Assembly (NCBI GenBank): GCA_900553365.1
Contig: USDL01000020.1
Span: 1-21,416, forward strand
DNA length: 21,416 bases
Direction: 5' to 3'
Source: an uncultured Clostridium sp.
GTDB taxonomy: Bacteria > Bacillota > Clostridia > TANB77 > CAG-508
Below are positions 1 to 5,730 of the stretch, in pieces. Each line of letters begins with the position of its first letter. Position 1 is the stretch's first letter. The notes beneath the pieces are model-generated. The model was not told the DNA's origin. It was given only the letters and a program-made list of their open reading frames with translations, and ran no database searches. The translations under genes and the position numbers were made by a program.

Positions 1-55
1 CTTTTTCATCTCTACCGAAATTTTTAATGATTTCTGTCTTTCTTTCTTTAGTCAT
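1..55 (-). CDS. rpsO: 30S ribosomal protein S15, N-terminal fragment (cut by window edge)
   Basis: Only the first 18 codons are present; the gene runs off the left edge. The visible residues start MTKERKTEIIKNFGRDEK, which matches the N-terminus of bacterial S15 (compare the conserved ERK..LI..F pattern). S15 is a primary 16S rRNA-binding protein of the small-subunit platform. The start is supported by an AAGGAGG ribosome binding site at 64-70, eight bases upstream. The gene has its own promoter (150-178) and an 88-base leader with paired segments, so it is probably transcribed separately from mtnN. Identification rests on a short segment, so it is likely rather than certain. Confidence 0.8.
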   Translation of the reverse strand, partial: MTKERKTEIIKNFGRDEK

Positions 56-83
56 CTTGTATTCCTCCTTTTTAATATATTTG

Positions 84-132
84 CCTTAAACTGAACTTAA
101 AGTCGGATTTTTCTATTAAGCTAAGTATAAGG
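84..132 (-). promoter_or_regulatory. Candidate S15 mRNA leader structure
   Basis: In the rpsO leader, two nested segments can pair on the minus strand: CCTTA (128-132) with TAAGG (84-88), and CTTAA (116-120) with TTAAG (96-100), separated by internal loops. A short GGTAA/TTACC hairpin lies just 5' (131-143) and would compete with the outer pair. S15 genes in many bacteria are autoregulated through leader structures of varied design. That this one binds S15 is inference; the stems are short and AT-rich. Confidence 0.3.
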
Positions 133-149
133 TAATTTTTACCTTTATT

Positions 150-178
150 ATTGTACTATATTTTTGTTCAAATTGCAA
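150..178 (-). promoter_or_regulatory. Sigma-A promoter for rpsO
   Basis: On the minus strand TTGCAA (178-173) and TACAAT (155-150) are separated by exactly 17 bases. The predicted transcript starts near 143 and gives a leader of about 88 bases before the rpsO start. Confidence 0.6.
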
Positions 179-242
179 GTGTTTTAAGTGATTTTTAGTT
201 ATTAATCTTAATCAATTTTAGTTTTACAAGCCTTTATTTTTA

Positions 243-920
243 TCAATTTGTCTTAAAAATTAAATCAGCACATCTTTTTGAGGCCATGTTTATAAATTTG
301 TTGAAATCCATAGCATTTTCTCCATTTGGTTTGTCAGAGATAGAGCGTATTACAACAAAAGGTATTTTGTTTAATGTACATACTTGTGCAATGGCGGCTC
401 CTTCCATTTCTACACAGTCGGCTTCAAATTTACCTCTTATTTTCTCCTTCATCCATTTTTCTGTACAGAATATGTCACCTGTTGCAATGGTTCCAATTAT
501 AATGTTATATTCATTGTTTGCGTCTATATTATATGTATTTACCAAGTCTCTATTGCTTTTAAATATTTTGCCTGTTCCTGTTATATAGCCTTTTTCATCT
601 CCAAATGCTGTTGTATCAAAATCATGTTGCACTAATTTTTCACCTATTAATATATCACCAATTTCTAATTTATTATTTAGGGAACCAGCTGTGCCAACGT
701 TTATAATATATTCTATATCAAAGAAATCAATTAACATTTGTGTTGTTCTTGCAGCATTTACCTTGCCAATACCACTTTTTATTAAAATGTACTCTTTGCC
801 ATTTAATGTTCCTTCATAATACGTCAAATCCTTTAGTTTTTTTTCTTCAACTATTTCGAATTTTTGTTTTATGGCTGCTAATTCTTGTTCCATAGCAGCA
901 ATTACAACTATTTTTTTCAT
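243..920 (-). CDS. mtnN: 5'-methylthioadenosine/S-adenosylhomocysteine nucleosidase
   Basis: This cytosolic enzyme hydrolyses the glycosidic bond of MTA and SAH, releasing adenine and feeding methionine salvage and the activated methyl cycle. The 225-residue length fits the family. Visible motifs are the N-terminal VVIAAMEQE with the catalytic Glu at 13, GIGKVNAA at 50-57, NVGTAGSL at 74-81, VEMEGAAIA with the ribose-contacting Glu at 173, and SISDKPNG with the general-acid Asp at 196. These correspond to Glu12, Glu174 and Asp197 of the E. coli enzyme. An AAAGGAA ribosome binding site precedes the ATG. It follows nadE by 27 bases on the same strand and probably shares its transcript. No clear intrinsic terminator is visible downstream. 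Confidence 0.95.
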   Translation of the reverse strand: MKKIVVIAAMEQELAAIKQKFEIVEEKKLKDLTYYEGTLNGKEYILIKSGIGKVNAARTTQMLIDFFDIEYIINVGTAGSLNNKLEIGDILIGEKLVQHDFDTTAFGDEKGYITGTGKIFKSNRDLVNTYNIDANNEYNIIIGTIATGDIFCTEKWMKEKIRGKFEADCVEMEGAAIAQVCTLNKIPFVVIRSISDKPNGENAMDFNKFINMASKRCADLIFKTN

Positions 921-947
921 TTTTTTATTCCTTTCTAATCTAAAAGT

Positions 948-1706
948 TTAATCAATAAATTTTTGGATAGAATTTAATTTGTGGGAATTTTGCTCATTTT
1001 TTCTTTTTATAATTTCGTCAATTTCATCAACGCCTGTTGTTCCGTTTAAAATAAAGTCATCTATTTGATTATAGGTTATTCCTATTTCGTCTTCATCTGT
1101 TTGTCCTTCCCAAAGGTCTGCTGAAGGTTTTGCTGTTATTATGCTTTCTGGTACCTGAAGATATTTTGCAAGTACATATACTTCTCTTTTTGTCAAATTT
1201 GCTATTGGATTAAAATCATGTGCTCCGTCTCCCCATTTTGTAAAGTATCCAACAGTTGCTTCTGATAAATTTCCTGTTCCAACTACAAGTAAATTGTTAA
1301 TTTGAGCATATTCATATAGATATGTCATTCTAACCCTTGGTCTAATATTTGCCTTTGCAAGTTCGGTTCTGTATGTTTTTTCTTCTGTTGGAATTATAAG
1401 AGCGTCAACTGCTGGTTTTATATCAAATATATGATATTCAAAATTAAATTTATTAATTAAATCCATAGCATGATTAAAAGTACTTGAATTTTTCATATTG
1501 TTCCCAACTGGTAATATTACTAAATGAATTTTTACATCTGCCTCCTGGCATAATCTTGCAACAGTACTACAGTCAACTCCACCGCTCATTCCAAGAACTA
1601 CACCATCTGTTTTTGCCTTTTCTACTTGCTTTTTTATCCAGTTTGATATTTTTTTTGCATATTCTTCTACATTTTCATCTGTAATAACAAATTTTTTATT
1701 ATCCAT
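948..1706 (-). CDS. nadE: NAD+ synthetase, ammonia-dependent type
   Basis: The enzyme amidates nicotinate adenine dinucleotide to NAD+ with ATP, the last step of NAD synthesis. The protein is 252 residues and consists only of the synthetase domain; no glutaminase domain is present, so free ammonia is the expected donor. The PP-loop is SGGVDCST (residues 41-48), with Cys where Ser is usual after the Asp. Further signatures are GTGNLSE and a FTKWGDGAHDFNPIANLTK block, then ADLWEGQTDEDEIG. An upstream in-frame ATG at 1724 exists, but the GGAGGAG ribosome binding site (1712-1718) lies inside that extension, so the start at 1706 was chosen. It leads the nadE-mtnN pair, and nadD of the same pathway lies at the far right of the window. 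Confidence 0.95.
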   Translation of the reverse strand: MDNKKFVITDENVEEYAKKISNWIKKQVEKAKTDGVVLGMSGGVDCSTVARLCQEADVKIHLVILPVGNNMKNSSTFNHAMDLINKFNFEYHIFDIKPAVDALIIPTEEKTYRTELAKANIRPRVRMTYLYEYAQINNLLVVGTGNLSEATVGYFTKWGDGAHDFNPIANLTKREVYVLAKYLQVPESIITAKPSADLWEGQTDEDEIGITYNQIDDFILNGTTGVDEIDEIIKRKNEQNSHKLNSIQKFID

Positions 1707-1741
1707 ATTTACTCCTCCAAACAAACTTTAAATTTTGAATA

Positions 1742-1770
1742 ATTATATCAAATTTTTAAATATTATACAA
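1742..1770 (-). promoter_or_regulatory. Promoter for nadE-mtnN
   Basis: The minus strand carries TTGTAT (1770-1765), a 17-base spacer, and TATAAT (1747-1742), with an extended -10 TG one base upstream of TATAAT. Transcription would begin near 1735, about 29 bases before the nadE start. Confidence 0.6.
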
Positions 1771-1799
1771 TAATTTTTATTGGCAATGCATATAAATCC

Positions 1800-1862
1800 A
1801 TGAAAAAAAGTGATAATGACTTAGGTAAAGAAAAAAATGGAAAAGCAAACTTCTTAAAGTGA
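1800..1862 (+). pseudogene. Possible 5' remnant of a MATE-type transporter gene
   Basis: A 20-codon plus-strand frame reads MKKSDNDLGKEKNGKANFLK and then stops. The NDLGKE..GK pattern resembles the cytoplasmic N-terminus of clostridial MATE drug/sodium antiporters, which normally continues into a first membrane helix. Here the helix is missing, and the following bases contain repeated stops in this frame. No good ribosome binding site precedes it. This is a weak resemblance from a short segment and could be chance. Confidence 0.2.
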
Positions 1863-1929
1863 TTTTTTAACTTAATCATTCTTTCATATGGTACATGAAT
1901 AGTAGAAAAATTTTATAGTAAATTTTAGA

Positions 1930-1964
1930 AAAATCTGGTTAAGGGTTTACCTTAACCAGATTTT
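1930..1964 (-). terminator. Intrinsic terminator of the lipoprotein/subtilase-like cassette
   Basis: A perfect 15-bp stem (1930-1944 with 1950-1964) encloses a 5-base loop. On the minus strand the stem ends in a T-rich tract and begins directly after the TAG stop of the subtilase-like gene. It closes the cassette that starts at the promoter at 3996-4024. Confidence 0.85.
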
Positions 1965-2642
1965 CTAATCAATTTCTATTTTCTTTAAGATTTCTTCTTT
2001 TGTATATCCTGTAGCTAACTGTTTAGTAATTTTAGCACACACCAAAGCCGTAAGAAACGAAACTTCCCGTTTCTGTAATTTTATATTATCAAGGTTAATT
2101 TTCACTGATTTACCTTTTAAACTTACAGTTGCTCTAGGATTAAATCCATCAGACACCGAAATTACGCCATCATACATTGCAGGATAGCATATCTTATCAG
2201 AAAAATTTATACAAGATGCTGTTATAATAATGCCTTTATTAAGGGCTTTTTGTACACATTCTCTTATAGCTTTGTCATCATTCAAAGTCGCAAAGCTCAT
2301 TGTAATAATTTCTACATTATTATCAATACACCAATTAATTGCTGTTACAACATCATCAATTTTTCCAACACATTCTTCTCCATAAATGCTACAATAAAAA
2401 ATCTCACAATTCGGGTTTTCCTGTAATATTATTTGTGCTATAATGCTCCCATGAGTAATATTGTTGTCGGTTTCAATTTGTACAATATCATTGATTTGTA
2501 CAATTTTCATTTCTTCTTGAATTTCTTTTGAAATACAGCTATCTATGATGCCTATCTTTACATCTTTATAAATTTTTCTATTACAAGAACATACTGTAAA
2601 CACAAAAGAAATTCCTAAAATAGCAGCAATAATCCGTTTCAT
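1965..2642 (-). CDS. Minimal subtilase-like (S8 family) lipoprotein
   Basis: The 225-residue protein begins with a hydrophobic signal segment (residues 4-17) and a VCSC lipobox-like site (Cys20), suggesting a membrane-anchored exported protein. The rest follows the order of a subtilisin fold: VKIGIIDSCI with candidate catalytic Asp34, THGSIIAQII with candidate His64, an EIITMSFAT strand, IIITASCIN with candidate oxyanion Asn146, CYPAMYDGVISVSD, and REVSFLTALVCAKI with candidate Ser195. The usual GTS.A.P context of the serine is lost: Gly-Thr is replaced by Glu-Val and the Pro is missing. At about 200 mature residues it is much smaller than usual subtilisins. It may be a reduced protease or a non-catalytic binding protein. 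It is last in a three-gene cassette, 27 bases after the 95-residue gene. Confidence 0.7.
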   Translation of the reverse strand: MKRIIAAILGISFVFTVCSCNRKIYKDVKIGIIDSCISKEIQEEMKIVQINDIVQIETDNNITHGSIIAQIILQENPNCEIFYCSIYGEECVGKIDDVVTAINWCIDNNVEIITMSFATLNDDKAIRECVQKALNKGIIITASCINFSDKICYPAMYDGVISVSDGFNPRATVSLKGKSVKINLDNIKLQKREVSFLTALVCAKITKQLATGYTKEEILKKIEID

Positions 2643-2669
2643 GATTTTCTCCTTATCAATTATAAAATA

Positions 2670-2957
2670 TTAAAAATACATATATTGAAGGCTTGTATCC
2701 TCATCTCCTGGTTTAATATTTTTCCTTGTGATTTTTGCATTACATGTTGGTTCGACTTCGTTCATCCACCCTATTATAGGTTCTGCATCAAAGTACTTGT
2801 ACTTTATCTGATTTGGATAAACAGGAATATCATTTATTATTGTTTGTCTAAAATACCATTCTTCGAAACCTTGTTTATACTTACTAATGTCATTTCCTAA
2901 AAACGCCTTAAATTCTATTTCATCAATAAAAGTTGCAAAATCTACATTTACTTTCAT
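2670..2957 (-). CDS. Hypothetical 95-residue protein
   Basis: I do not recognise this protein. It is small, without signal peptide or membrane segment, so probably cytosolic. It is rich in aromatic and acidic residues (for example EEWYFRQ, KYKYFDAE, GWMNEVEPT), with a charged C-terminus containing PGDEDTS. The start is supported by an AAAGGAAA ribosome binding site at a good distance from the ATG. It sits between two lipoprotein genes in the cassette, 64 bases after the 278-residue lipoprotein and 27 before the subtilase-like gene. Its size and place would suit an immunity or accessory protein for a neighbour, but nothing in the sequence proves this. Confidence 0.65.
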   Translation of the reverse strand: MKVNVDFATFIDEIEFKAFLGNDISKYKQGFEEWYFRQTIINDIPVYPNQIKYKYFDAEPIIGWMNEVEPTCNAKITRKNIKPGDEDTSLQYMYF

Positions 2958-2985
2958 AGTGTTTTCCTTTCATTAGATATTTATG

Positions 2986-3013
2986 CAAAGTGGACACATG
3001 CGTGTCCACTTTG
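2986..3013 (-). other. Intercistronic hairpin without U-tract
   Basis: A perfect 12-bp stem (2986-2997 with 3002-3013) with a 4-base loop lies between the 278-residue and 95-residue genes, eight bases after the upstream stop. On neither strand is it followed by a T-run, so it is more likely an RNA stability, processing or partial attenuation element than a standard terminator. Confidence 0.6.
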
Positions 3014-3021
3014 TAATTGTG

Positions 3022-3858
3022 TTAGAACGGATACCAAGCATGAGGAGAATGAGCCCTGTTCTTGTACCATCTTCTACCAAAAGCATGATAATGAGGATAT
3101 TCTCCATCTCTATGCGCCGCATGAGCCTCTCCAGAATTGAAGACTCCCCTATATGTCGCCGCCGAATTTGCTACGCGTCCTGCTACATATGCAGAAGTGG
3201 CAAAGATGTCATAACCATTAGTCATACGCATAACGGCTTCCCATTCTGTAATTTCTTGACCTATCATTACTGTATTGCCTGAAAGATATGCTTTATAACA
3301 AGTATTAATTTTTTTCATTCTTCCAAAGCGTATAGCATCTGCAGCAGTAACATCATATTCCCGATATCGATAATATGTTTTAGTATTATTCTTGATACCG
3401 CCAATTACATTTCCCAATGCATCTGCAGATACACAGATAGTTGCAGTCACAGCCACACATGCAACAGCACAAACAAGTGCTTTAGCTGCTGCTATAAGTG
3501 CTGGTACTGCAAATGATAAAGTTAATACAAATTGACCTATAACTTCATCATTTTTTTCGGTCCATTCTTCAGAGGTAAAGACCTCAACATTGCCATTTTC
3601 TAAAGTATTTACCCTTAGCTTAATTGGTTCATCATCAAGATATAGCCAATACTCGTTTGTATCAATTAGATACTCACACTTCATTGCTACACCTTCCACC
3701 GTTGTGGACGCTGTGCGTTTTTCTCGGCTTTCTTCGAGGCTGATGTCGTAACCATCAATCTGCATCTCCGTTATTGTGCTATTTTCTTTAGCACAGCCAG
3801 GGAACATGCAAAACAGCAACGAAATCACCAGTAAAAATGCTATGAATTTCCGTGTCAT
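3022..3858 (-). CDS. Lipoprotein with central hydrophobic segment and His/aromatic-rich C-terminus
   Basis: I cannot assign a family. The 278-residue protein has a signal peptide with lipobox FPGC (Cys22). A short beta-rich region follows (about 50-100), including CEYLIDTNEYWLYLDDE. Residues 109-146 form a long Ala/Val-rich hydrophobic stretch, a membrane helix or helical hairpin. The C-terminal part holds a Tyr/Arg-rich patch (161-168), then EITEWEAVMRMTNGYD, and ends in a compact His/Trp/Tyr/Arg-rich tail (243-278) with AAHRDGEYPHYHAFGRRW. Such tails occur at the tips of some secreted toxins, but no known catalytic motif was identified. The start is supported by a GGAGAA ribosome binding site. 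The gene is visibly more GC-rich than its neighbours, consistent with acquisition by transfer. It is first in the cassette. Confidence 0.75.
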   Translation of the reverse strand: MTRKFIAFLLVISLLFCMFPGCAKENSTITEMQIDGYDISLEESREKRTASTTVEGVAMKCEYLIDTNEYWLYLDDEPIKLRVNTLENGNVEVFTSEEWTEKNDEVIGQFVLTLSFAVPALIAAAKALVCAVACVAVTATICVSADALGNVIGGIKNNTKTYYRYREYDVTAADAIRFGRMKKINTCYKAYLSGNTVMIGQEITEWEAVMRMTNGYDIFATSAYVAGRVANSAATYRGVFNSGEAHAAHRDGEYPHYHAFGRRWYKNRAHSPHAWYPF

Positions 3859-3995
3859 CGTTTTTTCTCCATCAAAATTATTTTTTTACTTACAATTTAC
3901 TGTTTCATATTCTGCCTTAACCTATGCTGCTCCTTTATATCAGCAAAGTGTATCATATTTGGAGTTTTAAAAATTGCAAATTGCAGTATGGTAAA

Positions 3996-4024
3996 ATTAT
4001 ACTATTAGTTTCAACATTTGTCAA
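3996..4024 (-). promoter_or_regulatory. Perfect consensus sigma-A promoter for the accessory cassette
   Basis: The minus strand shows TTGACA (4024-4019), 17 bases, then TATAAT (4001-3996), an exact consensus. Transcription should start near 3989, leaving a leader of about 130 bases before the lipoprotein gene at 3858. The leader holds a TTGCAATTTGCAA direct repeat near its 5' end and a 19-codon frame (3956-3897) without a convincing ribosome binding site. The 428 bases from 3859 to 4286 contain only this leader and promoter, a terminator and a gene remnant. Confidence 0.85.
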
Positions 4025-4056
4025 TAAAAAATTATAATTTTTACCTACATATAAAT

Positions 4057-4084
4057 AAAAATCAGCTATTGCTAGCTGATTTTT
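4057..4084 (-). terminator. Intrinsic terminator
   Basis: A 12-bp stem (4057-4068 with 4073-4084) with core ATCAGCTA/TAGCTGAT and a 4-base loop is followed on the minus strand by TTTTTATTTAT-type sequence. It lies just downstream of the membrane-protein remnant and ends the recN - pgeF - DUF5662 transcript. The T-rich flank on the other side could give some activity on the plus strand. Confidence 0.75.
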
Positions 4085-4090
4085 CCCCTT

Positions 4091-4255
4091 TTAATAAATT
4101 AAAGCAAAAATCTTGTTAAGAAGTTTTTTTCCAATGAAGTTCTTAATGCCACAGACAATAAGAATTATTGAAATAAAAAGGCCTCCATAACCCCAAATAA
4201 ACCAGATTATTGTTCCAAAAGCTGAAGTGTCAAGCGACAGCTCAAGTCCAAAGTA
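4091..4255 (-). pseudogene. 3' remnant of a small membrane-protein gene
   Basis: An open frame of 54 codons ends in TAA directly before the terminator at 4057-4084. It has no ATG, GTG or TTG start and a TGA immediately upstream (4256-4258). The translation looks like real protein: a polar N-terminal part (LELSLDTSAF), a strongly hydrophobic segment (IIWFIWGYGGLFISIILIV), then a positively charged tail (CGIKNFIGKKLLNK). This suggests the last membrane helix and C-terminus of a truncated membrane protein that kept its terminator. The family is not recognised. Confidence 0.5.
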
Positions 4256-4286
4256 TCATTTTACGCTACATAATGCAATTTTGTAG

Positions 4287-4823
4287 CTATTTGCAGTACT
4301 TTTGGTATAGAGCTTTTAGATTTTTCTTATTTATTGTTGCATCTATTCCATTTTTACTTACGTCTATGTAAACTGCTTCTAGAAAATCTGCTGTTTTTTT
4401 ATTTATAAATTCTAAGTCTTTAGTTCTAGTCCAGTATTCTAGCTGGCTACTATTAGTCCATTTTTTCCCTAAATATGTTTTTCCAGCAGCTAATGTATCG
4501 CAGACCATTTCTACAGCATATTTATAGGGTATTACTGGAGTTTTATCTATAGCCTTCCCATCATACCAATATTCGTAATGATGTTTGTTTCTTCCTTTAT
4601 GATGTAACCATGCTTTTGAATAACCATTTACTTTCTTTGCCTCTGTTATTGGGCTATGGTCTCCTACATAGAATTTAACAGATTCTATAAATTCAGTAGG
4701 TGAATATTTAGATAAATCATGTAGCAGACCTCTAAATGGAATACCAGCTTTTACACATAGTTTAAAAACTATCCATCTATGTTTTGTTATTAAGTTAAAA
4801 TGTTTAATTGCCTTTTTTATCAT
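4287..4823 (-). CDS. DUF5662 family protein (HD-like His/Asp pattern)
   Basis: The 178-residue cytosolic protein matches what I know of the DUF5662 family: LLHDLSKYSPTEF (His35-Asp36), AWLHHKGRNKHHYEYW (His74-75, His81-82) and VEMVCDTLAAG (Asp109). The order H-D, H-H, H-H, D resembles metal-binding HD-domain hydrolases, but the activity is not established. An upstream ATG at 4841 would place the AAAGGA ribosome binding site inside the coding region, so the ATG at 4823 was chosen. It follows pgeF by 22 bases and is the last intact gene of the recN operon. The family is common in Firmicutes and their phages. Confidence 0.8.
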   Translation of the reverse strand: MIKKAIKHFNLITKHRWIVFKLCVKAGIPFRGLLHDLSKYSPTEFIESVKFYVGDHSPITEAKKVNGYSKAWLHHKGRNKHHYEYWYDGKAIDKTPVIPYKYAVEMVCDTLAAGKTYLGKKWTNSSQLEYWTRTKDLEFINKKTADFLEAVYIDVSKNGIDATINKKNLKALYQKYCK

Positions 4824-4845
4824 TATATATATTCCTTTCATTTAG

Positions 4846-5676
4846 TTATACTAGTTCTATTATTCCCATTTCTAAGCCATTATGTTTGTTTGAACCTCTG
4901 TAAGAATGTAATAAATTTGAATTACATACTGTACATATTTTAGAATCAATAATATTTTCCGCTCTTAGTCCTTTTTCCTTTAACATCTCAGTATTTAATT
5001 TAACAGTATCTATATACCATTTTTCATTTTTACTTTCAATTACGTTTTTCAAATTTGAAAAAGTGTTTTCGAATATATTTTTTACATCGTTTTGAACTTC
5101 AAAATGGCATTTTCTTATACTTGGGCTAATGCAACATACAATGTCTTTTGGATTACTTCCATACAGTTCTTTCATTTTATCTACTGTTTTTGCTGCAATC
5201 TTTTGAATTGTTCCTCTCCAGCCAGAATGAACATTTGCAATAGCTTTTCTTTTATAATCATACATCATTAAAACAATGCAATCTGCATTTGTTGCACAAA
5301 TTGCAAAGCCTTTATTGTTTGTTACTAATCCATCTGTATTAGAATATTTTTCTTCTGCAAAGTCTGGAGCATTTTTATTAAATTTATAGCTTACATCTTT
5401 TATAACATCCTTATGAACTTGATTAGTTTTTACAATGTTATTATAATCTATGCCGATACTTTTGCAGATTTTCTTATAACTATTTTTGTTCTTTTCAATT
5501 TGCTCGTTAGTAAGTATACTTTTGCCTGAGCCTGACAATGGTATTCTGTAATCGTTATTAACTCCCAATGTAAAAGCATGTATTATATTATCTTTATATT
5601 CTAATAGTCTTCTAAACTGTAAGTATTCTATCTCATCTTGTTTTATATGAATAACATTTTCATTAGATAAATTCAT
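4846..5676 (-). CDS. pgeF: Multicopper-oxidase-like purine nucleoside phosphorylase (YlmD/YfiH/LACC1 family)
   Basis: Members of this family (formerly polyphenol oxidase, DUF152) phosphorolyse adenosine, inosine and methylthioadenosine; the E. coli homologue has also been linked to editing of peptidoglycan precursors. The 276-residue length is normal. The zinc-site triad is visible: His88 (NQVHKD), Cys133 (TNADC) and His150 (NVHSGWRGT), with the same 45- and 17-residue spacing as in YlmD. Further signatures are CCISPSIRKCHFEV and the C-terminal CTVCNSN..HSYRG. GGAGGGG precedes the ATG. It lies 54 bases after recN with no promoter or terminator between, so cotranscription is likely. Confidence 0.9.
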   Translation of the reverse strand: MNLSNENVIHIKQDEIEYLQFRRLLEYKDNIIHAFTLGVNNDYRIPLSGSGKSILTNEQIEKNKNSYKKICKSIGIDYNNIVKTNQVHKDVIKDVSYKFNKNAPDFAEEKYSNTDGLVTNNKGFAICATNADCIVLMMYDYKRKAIANVHSGWRGTIQKIAAKTVDKMKELYGSNPKDIVCCISPSIRKCHFEVQNDVKNIFENTFSNLKNVIESKNEKWYIDTVKLNTEMLKEKGLRAENIIDSKICTVCNSNLLHSYRGSNKHNGLEMGIIELV

Positions 5677-5730
5677 ATTTCCCCTCCATAAATAATATAA
5701 TACAATATTTTTCTTATTAATTCAATTACA

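Noticed and set aside
286..635. Plus-strand frames opposite mtnN, and similar frames opposite nadE, recN, the activase gene, eno, pgk and nadD
   Set aside because: They are antisense shadows of well-identified genes, lacking ribosome binding sites and recognisable protein motifs.
1707..1724. Longer NadE start (MFGGVN extension)
   Set aside because: The extension is simply translation of the GGAGGAG ribosome binding site; the ATG at 1706 is correctly spaced.
2986..3013. Hairpin as a rho-independent terminator
   Set aside because: No T-run on either strand, so it is recorded as an intercistronic hairpin instead.
3776..3970. 64-codon plus-strand frame over the lipoprotein 5' end
   Set aside because: No ribosome binding site; it lies antisense to the signal peptide and leader.
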